A stretch of 64,000 bases of DNA from an uncultured Flavobacteriales bacterium (GTDB lineage Bacteria > Bacteroidota > Bacteroidia > Flavobacteriales_D > Sanyastnellaceae). The DNA is taken from NCBI GenBank assembly GCA_905479115.1, contig CAJQLF010000009.1, positions 46,689 to 110,688 of the forward strand, in the 5' to 3' direction. Shown here piece after piece: positions 38,392-47,315 of this stretch (the first letter of the stretch is position 1; the number at the start of each line of letters is the position of its first letter). The position numbers and the translations under genes are program-made. The notes below the pieces were generated by a model. That model was not told the origin of the DNA and did no database searches. It was given only the letters and a program-made list of their open reading frames with translations.

Positions 38392-39636
38392 ATGTCGAAT
38401 GGACAATCCGTGAGCGAGGCCACTACGATCAACAGACGTGTTGGCGCCTATTTGGAAGGGGACAAGGTTATCTGGATGGTCACCTTGATCCTCAGCTTGG
38501 GCTCGCTATTGGCGGTTTACAGTGCGATTTCCTCCTTGGCGTACAAATCAGATGGCGGCTCATTGCATTTTCTATTCAAACAAGGGCTGATGTTGACATT
38601 GGGCTGGTGTGTGATGCTCCTCGTCCACAAGGTGAATTTTCGCTACTTCTCACGCATTTCTCAGGTGCTCATTTGGGTGGCCGCAGTGCTGCTGATTCTG
38701 ACGTTGGTCTTTGGTGCCGATATCAATGAAGCCAAACGCTGGCTGCGCATTCCCTTCACGGGACTCACCCTTCAAACATCGGATTTCGCGAAGGTGGTTT
38801 TGGTCACCTACGTCGCCCGTGAACTAAATAACCGGCGGACTCAATTGCATGATTTTCGGGCGGGAGTTCTGCCTATTCTTGTACCCATTGCCCTCATCTG
38901 CTTCTTGATTTTGCCTGCTGACTTTTCGACTGCTGCGCTGTTAGGCGTTGTCTGCGTGGGCATGATGTTCATTGGCGGTGTTCCTTGGAAACACCTCTTT
39001 CGCATAGGGGGCTTGGGTGTGGTTGCCCTGGTCATGCTCTACGGAATCGGAAAAGCGGCACCCGAAGTATTGCCGCGATTTGGAACGTGGGCTGGGCGTA
39101 TGGAACGTTTTGTTGGCGTAGGATCTGCGGCAGAGGGCGATGCTTTGGAGTACCAAATAGAATTGGCACAAGTAGCGATCAACCGAGGTGGGTTGCTGCC
39201 CCACGGTCCCGGAACCGGAACTTCACGAAACTTTCTTCCGCATCCATATTCCGATATGATTTATGCCTTCATCATCGAAGAATGGGGCGCCCTATTGGGA
39301 GGGCTTGGGTTGGTATTGGCCTATATCATTTTACTCTTTCGCACCGTCCGTACAGCCACGCGCTGTCCCCGTCATTTTGGTGGGTTGTTGGCCATGGGGC
39401 TCGGCTTTATGCTCGTGTTTCAGGCGATGATCAACATGGCGGTTGCCGTGCGGCTCTTCCCAACCACCGGTCAGCCGCTCCCACTGGTTTCGTACGGGGG
39501 TACCTCCATGATTTTCACATGCCTAGCTCTGGGCATGATCCTCGCTGTCTCTCGTTCCGTAACGGATCCTGAAAAGTGGGAACGGTCCAACAAGGCCACC
39601 AACCAAGTCGTTCGCAACCCCTCTCCCCATGCCTGA
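38392..39636 (+). CDS. ftsW: peptidoglycan glycosyltransferase FtsW
   Basis: The 414-residue SEDS-family polymerase has about ten transmembrane helices. SEDS hallmarks are AKRWLRIPFTGLTLQTSDFAK, the loop LPHGPGTGTSRNFLPHPYSD with the conserved acidic region, FIIEEWGALLGGLGLVL and LPLVSYGGTSMIFTCLALG. FtsW polymerises glycan strands at the septum together with the FtsI encoded upstream. It begins 2 bases after murD and overlaps murG by 8 bases. Confidence 0.95.
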   Translation: MSNGQSVSEATTINRRVGAYLEGDKVIWMVTLILSLGSLLAVYSAISSLAYKSDGGSLHFLFKQGLMLTLGWCVMLLVHKVNFRYFSRISQVLIWVAAVLLILTLVFGADINEAKRWLRIPFTGLTLQTSDFAKVVLVTYVARELNNRRTQLHDFRAGVLPILVPIALICFLILPADFSTAALLGVVCVGMMFIGGVPWKHLFRIGGLGVVALVMLYGIGKAAPEVLPRFGTWAGRMERFVGVGSAAEGDALEYQIELAQVAINRGGLLPHGPGTGTSRNFLPHPYSDMIYAFIIEEWGALLGGLGLVLAYIILLFRTVRTATRCPRHFGGLLAMGLGFMLVFQAMINMAVAVRLFPTTGQPLPLVSYGGTSMIFTCLALGMILAVSRSVTDPEKWERSNKATNQVVRNPSPHA

Positions 39637-40762
39637 ATCTGCACGGCTTTTCCAGCGGATCATCATTTCCGGGGGTGGCACGGGTGGCCACATCCATCCG
39701 GCTCTGGCCATTGCAGACGAGATCAAACGGCGAAATCCAGGTTGTAAGATTCTTTTTGTCGGGGCTCTTGGACGCATGGAAATGGAGAAAGTTCCCGCTG
39801 CAGGCTACCCCATAGAAGGCCTCTGGATTACAGGAATCGATAGAAATTGGCGGAGTCTCCGCAATTGGATTTTTCCTTTCAAACTCGTGAGTTCCCTGTG
39901 GATGGCTCGCCGTATTTTGCGAAAATTCCGACCGGAATTGGTCGTGGGAGTCGGTGGATTCGCAAGTGGCCCTTTGCTATTTCAAGCGGCTCGAACAGGC
40001 ATTCCCACGGCGATTCAGGAACAAAATAGCTTTCCCGGAATCACGAACCGACTCATGGCAAAACGCGTTCGCCTCATTTGCGCCGGATTTCCTGGTCTTG
40101 AGCGCTGGTTTCCATCTGACCGAATCATCGAAACGGGAAACCCCTTGCGGGCCCAGGTGGTCGCCTCTGCGCAGGCAAGCGAATCACCGGAAGCGGCTGA
40201 ATTTTTCGGATTCTCGGGCAACAAGCCCATTGCATTCATCATGGGAGGAAGTCTTGGTGCCGCTTCCATGAATGCCGCCGTGCAACGCATGCTCAGCAAC
40301 GCTTCCAGCGCGCTTCCCTTTGATGTGCTTTGGCAATCAGGAGCCCGGTACCATGCGGAGATGACTCAATTTGTCGAAACCCTGCCCGCGGACATTCAAC
40401 CGTGCGTCCGGTGCGTTGGGTTCATCGACCGCATGGATTTGGCCTACCAATCAGCGCGTGTGATTGCGAGCCGAGCGGGAGCGATGTCCATTGCTGAATT
40501 GGCCTTGATCGGAAAACCTACGATTCTGGTTCCGTCGCCGGTGGTAGCAGAAGATCACCAAACCAAAAATGCTCAATCACTGAGCGACCGAGGCGGCGCT
40601 GTCTTGCTTCGAGATACGGAAGTCATTGAAGGCCTCGAAGCAGAAATTTCCTCCTTATTGGGAGATGAACACCGTCAACAGACATTAACCCAACACCTGC
40701 GTTCAGCAGCCCGACCTCAGGCAGCGCAAGACGTGGTGGATGCATTGGAGCAACTTATATGA
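39629..40762 (+). CDS. murG: UDP-GlcNAc transferase MurG
   Basis: The 377-residue peripheral membrane GT28 enzyme converts lipid I to lipid II. The first glycine-rich loop is IIISGGGTGGHIHPALAIA, followed by GVGGFASGPLLFQAA, QEQNSFPGITNRLMAK and the second loop IMGGSLGAASMNAAV. The C-terminal UDP-GlcNAc site has SRAGAMSIAELALIGKPTIL and AEDHQTKNAQSL. It overlaps ftsW by 8 bases and murC by 4. Confidence 0.97.
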   Translation: MPESARLFQRIIISGGGTGGHIHPALAIADEIKRRNPGCKILFVGALGRMEMEKVPAAGYPIEGLWITGIDRNWRSLRNWIFPFKLVSSLWMARRILRKFRPELVVGVGGFASGPLLFQAARTGIPTAIQEQNSFPGITNRLMAKRVRLICAGFPGLERWFPSDRIIETGNPLRAQVVASAQASESPEAAEFFGFSGNKPIAFIMGGSLGAASMNAAVQRMLSNASSALPFDVLWQSGARYHAEMTQFVETLPADIQPCVRCVGFIDRMDLAYQSARVIASRAGAMSIAELALIGKPTILVPSPVVAEDHQTKNAQSLSDRGGAVLLRDTEVIEGLEAEISSLLGDEHRQQTLTQHLRSAARPQAAQDVVDALEQLI

Positions 40763-42159
40763 CGCACTACTACTTCGTGGGAATTGGCGGCATCGGAATG
40801 AGTGGATTGGCGCGGTATTTTCACGCTCATGGAGCGGCCGTATCGGGCTACGATCGCACCGCCACACCCCTCACCGCATCCTTGCAAGCGCTCGGTATAT
40901 CTGTCTGTACATCCGCGACTGCATCGGAAGTTCTCGCCGATTTCGAAGCATGGCTCGGTCACACATCGCTGGATGAGTGCGCCGTCATTCGAACACCGGC
41001 CGTTCCTTCGGACTTTCCAGTGCTCGTTGCGGCCCAAAAGGCCAAGTGTACCGTATTGAAGCGGAGCCAATTGCTCGGCAAGTTGACCCGCGACCACCCC
41101 ACTCTCGCCGTGGCAGGTACGCATGGAAAAACCACCACTTCTGCCATACTCGCTCACCTCATGATGGGTCATTCCGAGGGGTGTCGGGCGTTTCTCGGGG
41201 GCATTTTGTCCGATCAACAATCCAATGCCATTTGGTCAGAAAACGCCCAATGGACCGTGGTCGAGGCCGATGAATTTGACAGGAGCTTTTTGGAACTCGA
41301 TCCGACGCATGCGGTCATCACCAGTGCAGACCTCGACCACATGGACATCTACGAAGATGCCAACCAATTCTACAAAGGCTTCAAGGATTTTGCCAAGCGC
41401 GTTTCGGGAAGGATCTTTCTAGAAGAATCTGTCGATATCCCCGGGTTGGATGGACAGCGCTATGGCATTGTGAACGATGAAGACAACACCCATTCATTGC
41501 ACATTGCGGCCATCCACCCTCGGATTGTGGACGGATGGATGGTGGCGGATGTCGCCATGAATCACGCCATTCACGCACATGTCAAATTCCCAATGCCAGG
41601 GAAGCACAACGTATTGAATGCTTTGGCAGCTATTGCACTGGCAACAGAGTCGGGCATTCACATCGAGGACTGCCTCGCCCGTCTGAATTCCTTTTCTGGC
41701 ATTGAACGTCGATTTAACTACCATATTCGAGCGCCGCATGGAGCGTATATCGACGACTATGCTCACCATCCAGCCGAACTCGAAGCCGCTATTTCCGCTG
41801 CACGTCTCCACCATCCGGGCAAGGAAATCACAGGAATTTTTCAGCCTCATTTGTTCAGCAGAACCCGGGATCATATGGTGGAATTTGGGCAGGCGCTGGC
41901 CTTGCTCGATCGTGTTTTTTTACTCCCAATCTATCCTGCCCGAGAGGCGCCAATTCCTGGAATCGATTCACAAGTCTTGTTTGAAAACATCCCGCACACC
42001 CGCAAGCATCTCATTGAATCGTATCAGATATTCGATAACCTGAAGGAGCACCCTCCAGAAGTCCTGTTAAGTTTAGGCGCTGGCGACATTGATCGCATCG
42101 TGAAACCCTTGACCAATTGGCTTCGTGAGGATGCCCATCGATTCAAATACACTACCTGA
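40759..42159 (+). CDS. murC: UDP-MurNAc--L-alanine ligase MurC
   Basis: The 466-residue Mur ligase adds the first amino acid, L-Ala. It starts with YFVGIGGIGMSGLARYFHAH, and the ATP loop is VAGTHGKTTTSAILAHLM. Family motifs VVEADEFDRSFLELDPTHAV, GKHNVLNALAAIALA, IDDYAHHPAELEAAISAAR and FQPHLFSRTRDHMVEFGQ are all present. ATG overlaps the murG stop. ftsQ starts 7 bases after its stop codon. Confidence 0.97.
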   Translation: MTHYYFVGIGGIGMSGLARYFHAHGAAVSGYDRTATPLTASLQALGISVCTSATASEVLADFEAWLGHTSLDECAVIRTPAVPSDFPVLVAAQKAKCTVLKRSQLLGKLTRDHPTLAVAGTHGKTTTSAILAHLMMGHSEGCRAFLGGILSDQQSNAIWSENAQWTVVEADEFDRSFLELDPTHAVITSADLDHMDIYEDANQFYKGFKDFAKRVSGRIFLEESVDIPGLDGQRYGIVNDEDNTHSLHIAAIHPRIVDGWMVADVAMNHAIHAHVKFPMPGKHNVLNALAAIALATESGIHIEDCLARLNSFSGIERRFNYHIRAPHGAYIDDYAHHPAELEAAISAARLHHPGKEITGIFQPHLFSRTRDHMVEFGQALALLDRVFLLPIYPAREAPIPGIDSQVLFENIPHTRKHLIESYQIFDNLKEHPPEVLLSLGAGDIDRIVKPLTNWLREDAHRFKYTT

Positions 42160-42166
42160 TCAACCC

Positions 42167-42898
42167 ATGATTCAAAAAATCCTCACCTTCTCCGCCGCCA
42201 TTTTACTGGTGATCAGCTGCGGAGCGTTGGTAGGGTTTGCTCATGAAGCGGAAGAAAATGCGAGGTACGCCGACCTGGAGGTAGACGTGCAAGAAATAGA
42301 TGGCATGTTCTTCGTCGACGCCGCAGGAGTGCGCGATCAAATCTTGTCGCATGACAGCATCACGGGTTCGTTCATCGCAGACGTCCAGCTCCAACATGTT
42401 ATCGAATGGGTTCGGTCCATTCCCGCAGTCGATGATGTCCGTGTCTACCCTGGATTGAATCGGGTCCTGCACGTTCAGGTCACGCAGCGTAAACCGCTCG
42501 CCCGCGTGCACACAGGTCCCGACGAAGCAGATGTATACCTCGACAGCCATGGACGAGTTCTGCCTCTCTCACCCTATTACACAGCTCGCGTGCCCATCAT
42601 CCATGCAGACGACATCGAGATGTGCGACGTTGCATTTGACTTGATTCAAGCCACCCATGAAGACATCCTTTGGTCTGCTTTCATCGACCAAATAGAAGTG
42701 AAGCCAGATGGTTCAGTGGACATCATTCCCCGATTGGGAAGCTCCCGGATTCACCTGGGCTTCATGGAAAACCTGGATCATAAACTGAACAAACTTCATG
42801 TTTTTTACCGCGAGCAAATTGCTCGGGGCAACCTCAACGCATACAAGCGCATCGATTTGACTTACCAAGATCAAGTCGTTGCACAACGTTATTACTAG
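42167..42898 (+). CDS. ftsQ: cell division protein FtsQ
   Basis: The 243-residue bitopic protein has one N-terminal membrane helix (LTFSAAILLVISCGALVGF) and a periplasmic POTRA-like region. Its first part contains IDGMFFVDAAGVRDQILSHD and then HVIEWVRSIPAVDDVRVYPG, a pattern typical of FtsQ/DivIB. The assignment rests on this and on its place between murC and ftsA. It recruits FtsL/FtsB and regulates septal synthesis. ATG 42167 was chosen over a GTG at 42125 within murC. Confidence 0.9.
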   Translation: MIQKILTFSAAILLVISCGALVGFAHEAEENARYADLEVDVQEIDGMFFVDAAGVRDQILSHDSITGSFIADVQLQHVIEWVRSIPAVDDVRVYPGLNRVLHVQVTQRKPLARVHTGPDEADVYLDSHGRVLPLSPYYTARVPIIHADDIEMCDVAFDLIQATHEDILWSAFIDQIEVKPDGSVDIIPRLGSSRIHLGFMENLDHKLNKLHVFYREQIARGNLNAYKRIDLTYQDQVVAQRYY

Positions 42899-42911
42899 AA
42901 ACCCCCACTCC

Positions 42912-44183
42912 ATGGATTCGCAATCGAACTCTGAAGAACAAATTGTGGTCGGCCTCGACATCGGGACGACGAAAATCGCTTGCTTCGTTGGGCGCCGCAA
43001 TGAACACAACAAAATTGAAATCCTCGGTTACGGAAAAAGCGAATCCGTCGGGGTGTCGCGCGGTGTCGTCGCCAACATTGAAAAAACCGTTGAGTCAATT
43101 CGCACGGCAATTGATGAGGCACAGCGCACGTCTGGCGCCAAAATTGTCGATGTCAACGTCGGCATCGCCGGTCAACATATTAAAAGCCAACAAACCCGAG
43201 GGCAGCGTACGCGCAACGATTTGGAATCCGAAATCAGCCAAGTCGACATTGATGCGCTCATCCAAGACATGTACCGTCAGGTCATGCAACCCGGAGAGGA
43301 GATCCTTCACGTGCTTCCTCAGGAATACACCGTAGATAACGAGGGCGGGATCAAGGAACCCGTTGGGATGAGTGGCATTCGATTGGAAGCCAATTTTCAT
43401 GTCATCATTGGTCAAATAGCCGCCATTCGCAACATTCACCGCTGCATCAAAAAAGCCGGTCTCAACGTCGATCAATTGATCCTTGAACCATTGGCATCTT
43501 CTGCATCCGTCCTGAGCGAAGAGGAAAAAGAAGCCGGAGTAGCGCTGGTAGACATCGGCGGTGGAACAACGGATATTGCCATTTTTCAAGACGGGATCAT
43601 ACGCCACACGGCAGTCATTCCATTCGGAGGAAACGTCTTGACAGAAGACATTCGACAGGGATGTCAAATCATGAAGAAGCAAGCCGAATTGCTGAAGCAA
43701 CGGTTTGGCTCGGCCATTTCCACAGAAATGAAAGACAACGAAATTGTCTGCATCCCCGGATTGCAGGGACGAAATCCACGAGAAATTAGCCTCAAGAATT
43801 TAGCCTGCATCATCGAAGCGCGCATGACCGAAATTATCGAGCACGTGCACTTTGAAATCCGCAACTCTGGCTTTTCAGACCAATTAATCGGAGGAGTCGT
43901 TTTGACAGGTGGCGGATCACAGCTGCGTCACATCACGCAATTGTTTCAATACGTCACGGGCATGGATTGCCGCGTTGGATATCCAAGTGAGCATTTGGCC
44001 GAAGCACCCAACCAAGATGTCACGGCTCCAAGCTTTGCCACCGGGGTTGGCTTGGTCATCAATGGATTTGAACGCATTGCCTCCAATGGCGAATCAACCG
44101 TCGAAGAAAATGAAGCCCCACGCGGCCGCAACCTGATTGATCAGTTGCGTAAATACTTCGTTGAAGACGAAGAAATTCAATAA
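42912..44183 (+). CDS. ftsA: cell division protein FtsA
   Basis: The 423-residue actin-like ATPase tethers FtsZ to the membrane. It has the phosphate-1 motif VVGLDIGTTKIACFVGRRN and the 1C-domain (residues about 90-170, with LHVLPQEYTVDNEGGI and VGMSGIRLEANFHVI). The phosphate-2 motif is VALVDIGGGTTDIAIF and the adenosine motif is VVLTGGGSQLRHI. A C-terminal amphipathic segment follows (LIDQLRKYFVEDEE). ATG 42912 was chosen over a TTG at 42879 overlapping ftsQ. Confidence 0.96.
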   Translation: MDSQSNSEEQIVVGLDIGTTKIACFVGRRNEHNKIEILGYGKSESVGVSRGVVANIEKTVESIRTAIDEAQRTSGAKIVDVNVGIAGQHIKSQQTRGQRTRNDLESEISQVDIDALIQDMYRQVMQPGEEILHVLPQEYTVDNEGGIKEPVGMSGIRLEANFHVIIGQIAAIRNIHRCIKKAGLNVDQLILEPLASSASVLSEEEKEAGVALVDIGGGTTDIAIFQDGIIRHTAVIPFGGNVLTEDIRQGCQIMKKQAELLKQRFGSAISTEMKDNEIVCIPGLQGRNPREISLKNLACIIEARMTEIIEHVHFEIRNSGFSDQLIGGVVLTGGGSQLRHITQLFQYVTGMDCRVGYPSEHLAEAPNQDVTAPSFATGVGLVINGFERIASNGESTVEENEAPRGRNLIDQLRKYFVEDEEIQ

Positions 44184-44205
44184 TCCCATCGGAATCCAGA
44201 GCGAA

Positions 44206-45978
44206 ATGAACGAAATGAGCACTGCCCCCTCTCAACCATCTGCCCTCAACGCCCCTATCAAAGTCATCGGCGTCGGCGGAGGCGGATCGAATGCCGTCAA
44301 CACAATGTACGATCGCGGCATCCAAGGTGTCGACTTTATTGTATGCAACACCGACGCCCAAGCGCTAGATGCCAGTCCTGTTCCCATCAAGGTCCAATTG
44401 GGAGCTACCCTTACAGGCGGACAAGGCGCTGGATCGTTGCCTGACGTCGGGCGCAATGCCGCAATTGAAACGTTAGATGAAATCAAAGATCTGATTGGAA
44501 AAGACACCAGCATGGTCTTCATCACGGCAGGAATGGGAGGAGGAACCGGCACCGGTGCTGCGCCCGTCATTGCTAAAGCCGCCCGCGAAATGGATATTTT
44601 GACGGTCGGGATTGTCACCATTCCCTTTCAATTCGAAGGCCGACGACGAGGTGATCAAGCCTCTGAAGGGCTCGAAAGGATGCGCGAATCGGTGGACACG
44701 TTGTTGATCATCCGCAATGACAAATTGCGCGAGTTGTACGGTAATTTGACCATCCGTGCGGCATTTAACAATGCCGACGAAATCCTCTGCACTGCCGCCA
44801 AGGGAATCGCTGAGGTCATCACGCTAACTGGAGAGATCAACGTCGATATGAATGATGTGAATACCGTCATGCGGGATTCGGGCAGAGCCATCATGGGATC
44901 AGGAACAGCAAGCGGGGAAGGACGAGCGAGAACCGCCGTAACTGAAGCGCTGGAATCTCCGCTTCTAAACGATTGCGATATCACTGGAGCCAATTTTGTT
45001 CTTCTCAACATCACCTTTGGAACAGAAGAGATTTTGATGGATGAAATCATGGAGATCACCGATTTCATTCAAGAATCAGCGGGCCAATCAGCCGAAGTTA
45101 TTTGGGGATACGGCGTAGACCAATCCCTCAAAGAAGACCTCTGCGTGACGGTCATCGCTACAGGATTCAAAGGACATGAACAATGGGAAGGTCCGAAGAA
45201 ACCTGAACAAACAAAGTTCATTCTTGGCGACCCGAAAGAAATTAAGGCTCCCGTTCAACCTACGCAGCCGTATGGCGAACCAGCTGTTTCAAATGAAGAA
45301 GCAGAAATGCCCTTCCTAAAAAGCGATGCACCCATCGAAGCTTCGGCACCACAAGAACCCATAGAGCGCCGACCAGAATTAGCCGAAACTCCGCAACCAA
45401 CGGAAGCTCCAACCTTTTTCTCCCTCGATGAGAGTGCTTCTGATGCCCGAGAAACAACGGAGGCGCCGTCCGAACATGGAGAAAACGAGGCAGCAGAAGC
45501 TCCCTCGATTTCCGGAACAAATGGCGATGAGCCTTCCGTAACGGTGTATACCTTGGAGAGCGATCCGCTGCCACCGACCACCGAAGAACCCAACCTTGGG
45601 AACATCAAATTCACGGAAGATGGACCCCCAAAAAAAGAAACGTCACCGATCAACCGACCTTTATCACGGACTCCAGACTTAGCGGGAGATGCATCAAAGG
45701 ACGTCTTTCCATCCGTCACGCGGCCGGCCGAAAATGAACTCCAAGCGCGAAACGTGCGTCTGTCGCAATTCACCCGGAAATTAAAAACTCCAGGAGGGTT
45801 GGCCGATTTGGAGGCAGAACCCGCCTACAAGCGGCGCCAGGTAATTTTAGACGATGTAGATCATTCCTCTAAATCACAGGTAAGCCGATTTTCATTGCAT
45901 GAAGAAACGGACGAAGAAGGAGAACGCACGATTGAATTGCGAAATGACAATCCGTTTTTACATGACAACGTAGACTGA
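44206..45978 (+). CDS. ftsZ: cell division protein FtsZ
   Basis: The 590-residue tubulin-like GTPase forms the Z-ring. The GTPase domain (about residues 12-330) has IKVIGVGGGGSNAVNTMYDR, the tubulin signature FITAGMGGGTGTGAAPVIAK, and NVDMNDVNTVMRDSGRAIMG. After it comes an unusually long, acidic, Pro/Glu-rich linker of about 200 residues. The C-terminus has PAYKRRQVILDDVDHSSKSQ and ends DNPFLHDNVD, which is the Bacteroidota form of the conserved tail rather than the proteobacterial one. Start ATG 44206 (second ATG 44215). Confidence 0.97.
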   Translation: MNEMSTAPSQPSALNAPIKVIGVGGGGSNAVNTMYDRGIQGVDFIVCNTDAQALDASPVPIKVQLGATLTGGQGAGSLPDVGRNAAIETLDEIKDLIGKDTSMVFITAGMGGGTGTGAAPVIAKAAREMDILTVGIVTIPFQFEGRRRGDQASEGLERMRESVDTLLIIRNDKLRELYGNLTIRAAFNNADEILCTAAKGIAEVITLTGEINVDMNDVNTVMRDSGRAIMGSGTASGEGRARTAVTEALESPLLNDCDITGANFVLLNITFGTEEILMDEIMEITDFIQESAGQSAEVIWGYGVDQSLKEDLCVTVIATGFKGHEQWEGPKKPEQTKFILGDPKEIKAPVQPTQPYGEPAVSNEEAEMPFLKSDAPIEASAPQEPIERRPELAETPQPTEAPTFFSLDESASDARETTEAPSEHGENEAAEAPSISGTNGDEPSVTVYTLESDPLPPTTEEPNLGNIKFTEDGPPKKETSPINRPLSRTPDLAGDASKDVFPSVTRPAENELQARNVRLSQFTRKLKTPGGLADLEAEPAYKRRQVILDDVDHSSKSQVSRFSLHEETDEEGERTIELRNDNPFLHDNVD

Positions 45979-45983
45979 GGAAA

Positions 45984-46439
45984 ATGAGCATGTACAGCAC
46001 CATTTCCAATGGCATCAAAGATGCCATGAGAAACAAAGACCGCGAAAGGCTATCCGCGTTGCGCGACATCAAAAGTAAATTGATGTTGGAGGCGACTAAA
46101 ACCGGAACCGATGGGGATGACATTCCCGATGCGATCGTCATGGCCATTTTGACTAAACTTTTCAAACAACGAACTGAAACAGCAGATTTATACGCCCAAC
46201 AGGCGCGTCCTGATTTAGAAACCGAGGAGCGCGCACAAGCCGCCGTGATCGCTGAATTTCTCCCTCAGCCCCTGACCGAGGAAGAAATCATTCAAGAGGT
46301 GAACGCCATCATCCAAGAAACAAACGCATCCTCCATGGCTGATATGGGCAAAGTCATGGGCATCGCATCAAGCAGAATGGCTGGGAAAGCCGACGGAAAA
46401 CTCATTTCGGGAATTGTAAGAAGTGCCCTACAAAACTGA
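45984..46439 (+). CDS. GatB/YqeY domain-containing protein
   Basis: The 151-residue YqeY protein resembles the tail domain of GatB, the tRNA-dependent amidotransferase subunit. Visible family segments are IKDAMRNKDRERLSALRDIK near the start, AVIAEFLPQPLTEEEI in the middle, and DMGKVMGIASSRMAGKADGK near the end. The function is not established, although a tRNA-related role is often suggested. It starts 5 bases after ftsZ and is the last gene of the dcw operon. Confidence 0.93.
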   Translation: MSMYSTISNGIKDAMRNKDRERLSALRDIKSKLMLEATKTGTDGDDIPDAIVMAILTKLFKQRTETADLYAQQARPDLETEERAQAAVIAEFLPQPLTEEEIIQEVNAIIQETNASSMADMGKVMGIASSRMAGKADGKLISGIVRSALQN

Positions 46440-46526
46440 TGGTCGGCCCGATTGTTAATGTTTCCAATCGAGGTGCGAATGGTAGACCATCTGAGCTTAC
46501 ATTCATCCTCGCAAAAACAACGTAAA

Positions 46527-47210
46527 ATGAAAAACTGGATGACTCTCTTCGCAGCAATAGCCGTCATCGGCTTGGTCTCATGCGGCGAAACAACTGCCCC
46601 CTCCGATGCAACCAATTCCGATGCTGATCAAGCAATGGAAAAAACTCAACCCGCTGATGCCATCGATCTCATGGATGGCACGTACCAAATTGATCCTGCA
46701 ACAAGCACCGTTGCGTGGAAGGGTACGAAAATCACAGGTTCTACCCATGAAGGAAACTTGTCAGTTTACAAAGGCACCATCAATGTCTTGGACAAATCTG
46801 TCGCTGGTGGCTTTGTCGCCGTGGACATGAAAAGCATGGTTTGCACCGATGAGGGATTAGATGAAGAAGGAAAAGGGAATTTAATTGGCCACTTGATGTC
46901 GGATGACTTTTTTGGCGTTGAGCGATTTCCCAATGCACGGCTTGAACTCGAAGGCATCAAAGTGAAAGGCGAGGTCGCCATGGGATATGGAAAAATTTTC
47001 ATTCGAGAAATTGCCCAACCCATCAACTTTCCTGTAGCAATAAGCCAGGCAGAAGGAAACCTCATTGTCGATGCGGATGTTACTTTTGATCGATCGAAGC
47101 ATGACGTCAAGTTCCGCTCTGGATCTTTCCCTGACCTATTTCCCGACCTGGGAGATAAGCTCATCAACGATGAAATCGAGCTCAGTGTGCACATCGTAGG
47201 AAAGATGTAA
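46527..47210 (+). CDS. YceI family lipoprotein
   Basis: The 227-residue protein has a lipobox (MKNWMTLFAAIAVIGLVSC, Cys19), a low-complexity linker rich in T, D and A, and then a YceI lipocalin-like barrel. Its motifs include YQIDPATSTVAWKGTKITG, GFVAVDMKSMVC, LIGHLMSDDFFGVERFPNA and the final VTFDRSKHDVKFRSGSFPD. YceI proteins bind isoprenoid quinone-like lipids and are often stress-induced. This one should sit in the periplasm or on a membrane. A terminator follows. Confidence 0.92.
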   Translation: MKNWMTLFAAIAVIGLVSCGETTAPSDATNSDADQAMEKTQPADAIDLMDGTYQIDPATSTVAWKGTKITGSTHEGNLSVYKGTINVLDKSVAGGFVAVDMKSMVCTDEGLDEEGKGNLIGHLMSDDFFGVERFPNARLELEGIKVKGEVAMGYGKIFIREIAQPINFPVAISQAEGNLIVDADVTFDRSKHDVKFRSGSFPDLFPDLGDKLINDEIELSVHIVGKM

Positions 47211-47235
47211 TCCACCCTCGCTCAGGACAACTTCG

Positions 47236-47261
47236 AAGCCCGGCCCGTGCCGGGCTTTTTT
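47236..47261 (+). terminator. intrinsic terminator after the YceI gene
   Basis: AAGCCCGGC (47236-47244), loop CCGT, and GCCGGGCTT (47249-47257) form a perfect 9-bp stem followed by a T run. It lies 26 bases downstream of the YceI stop. Confidence 0.9.
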
Positions 47262-47315
47262 GTTATTGCGCGATGCACCCAGCAAATTCCTACCTTCGTC
47301 CCTCGTACGTGCACC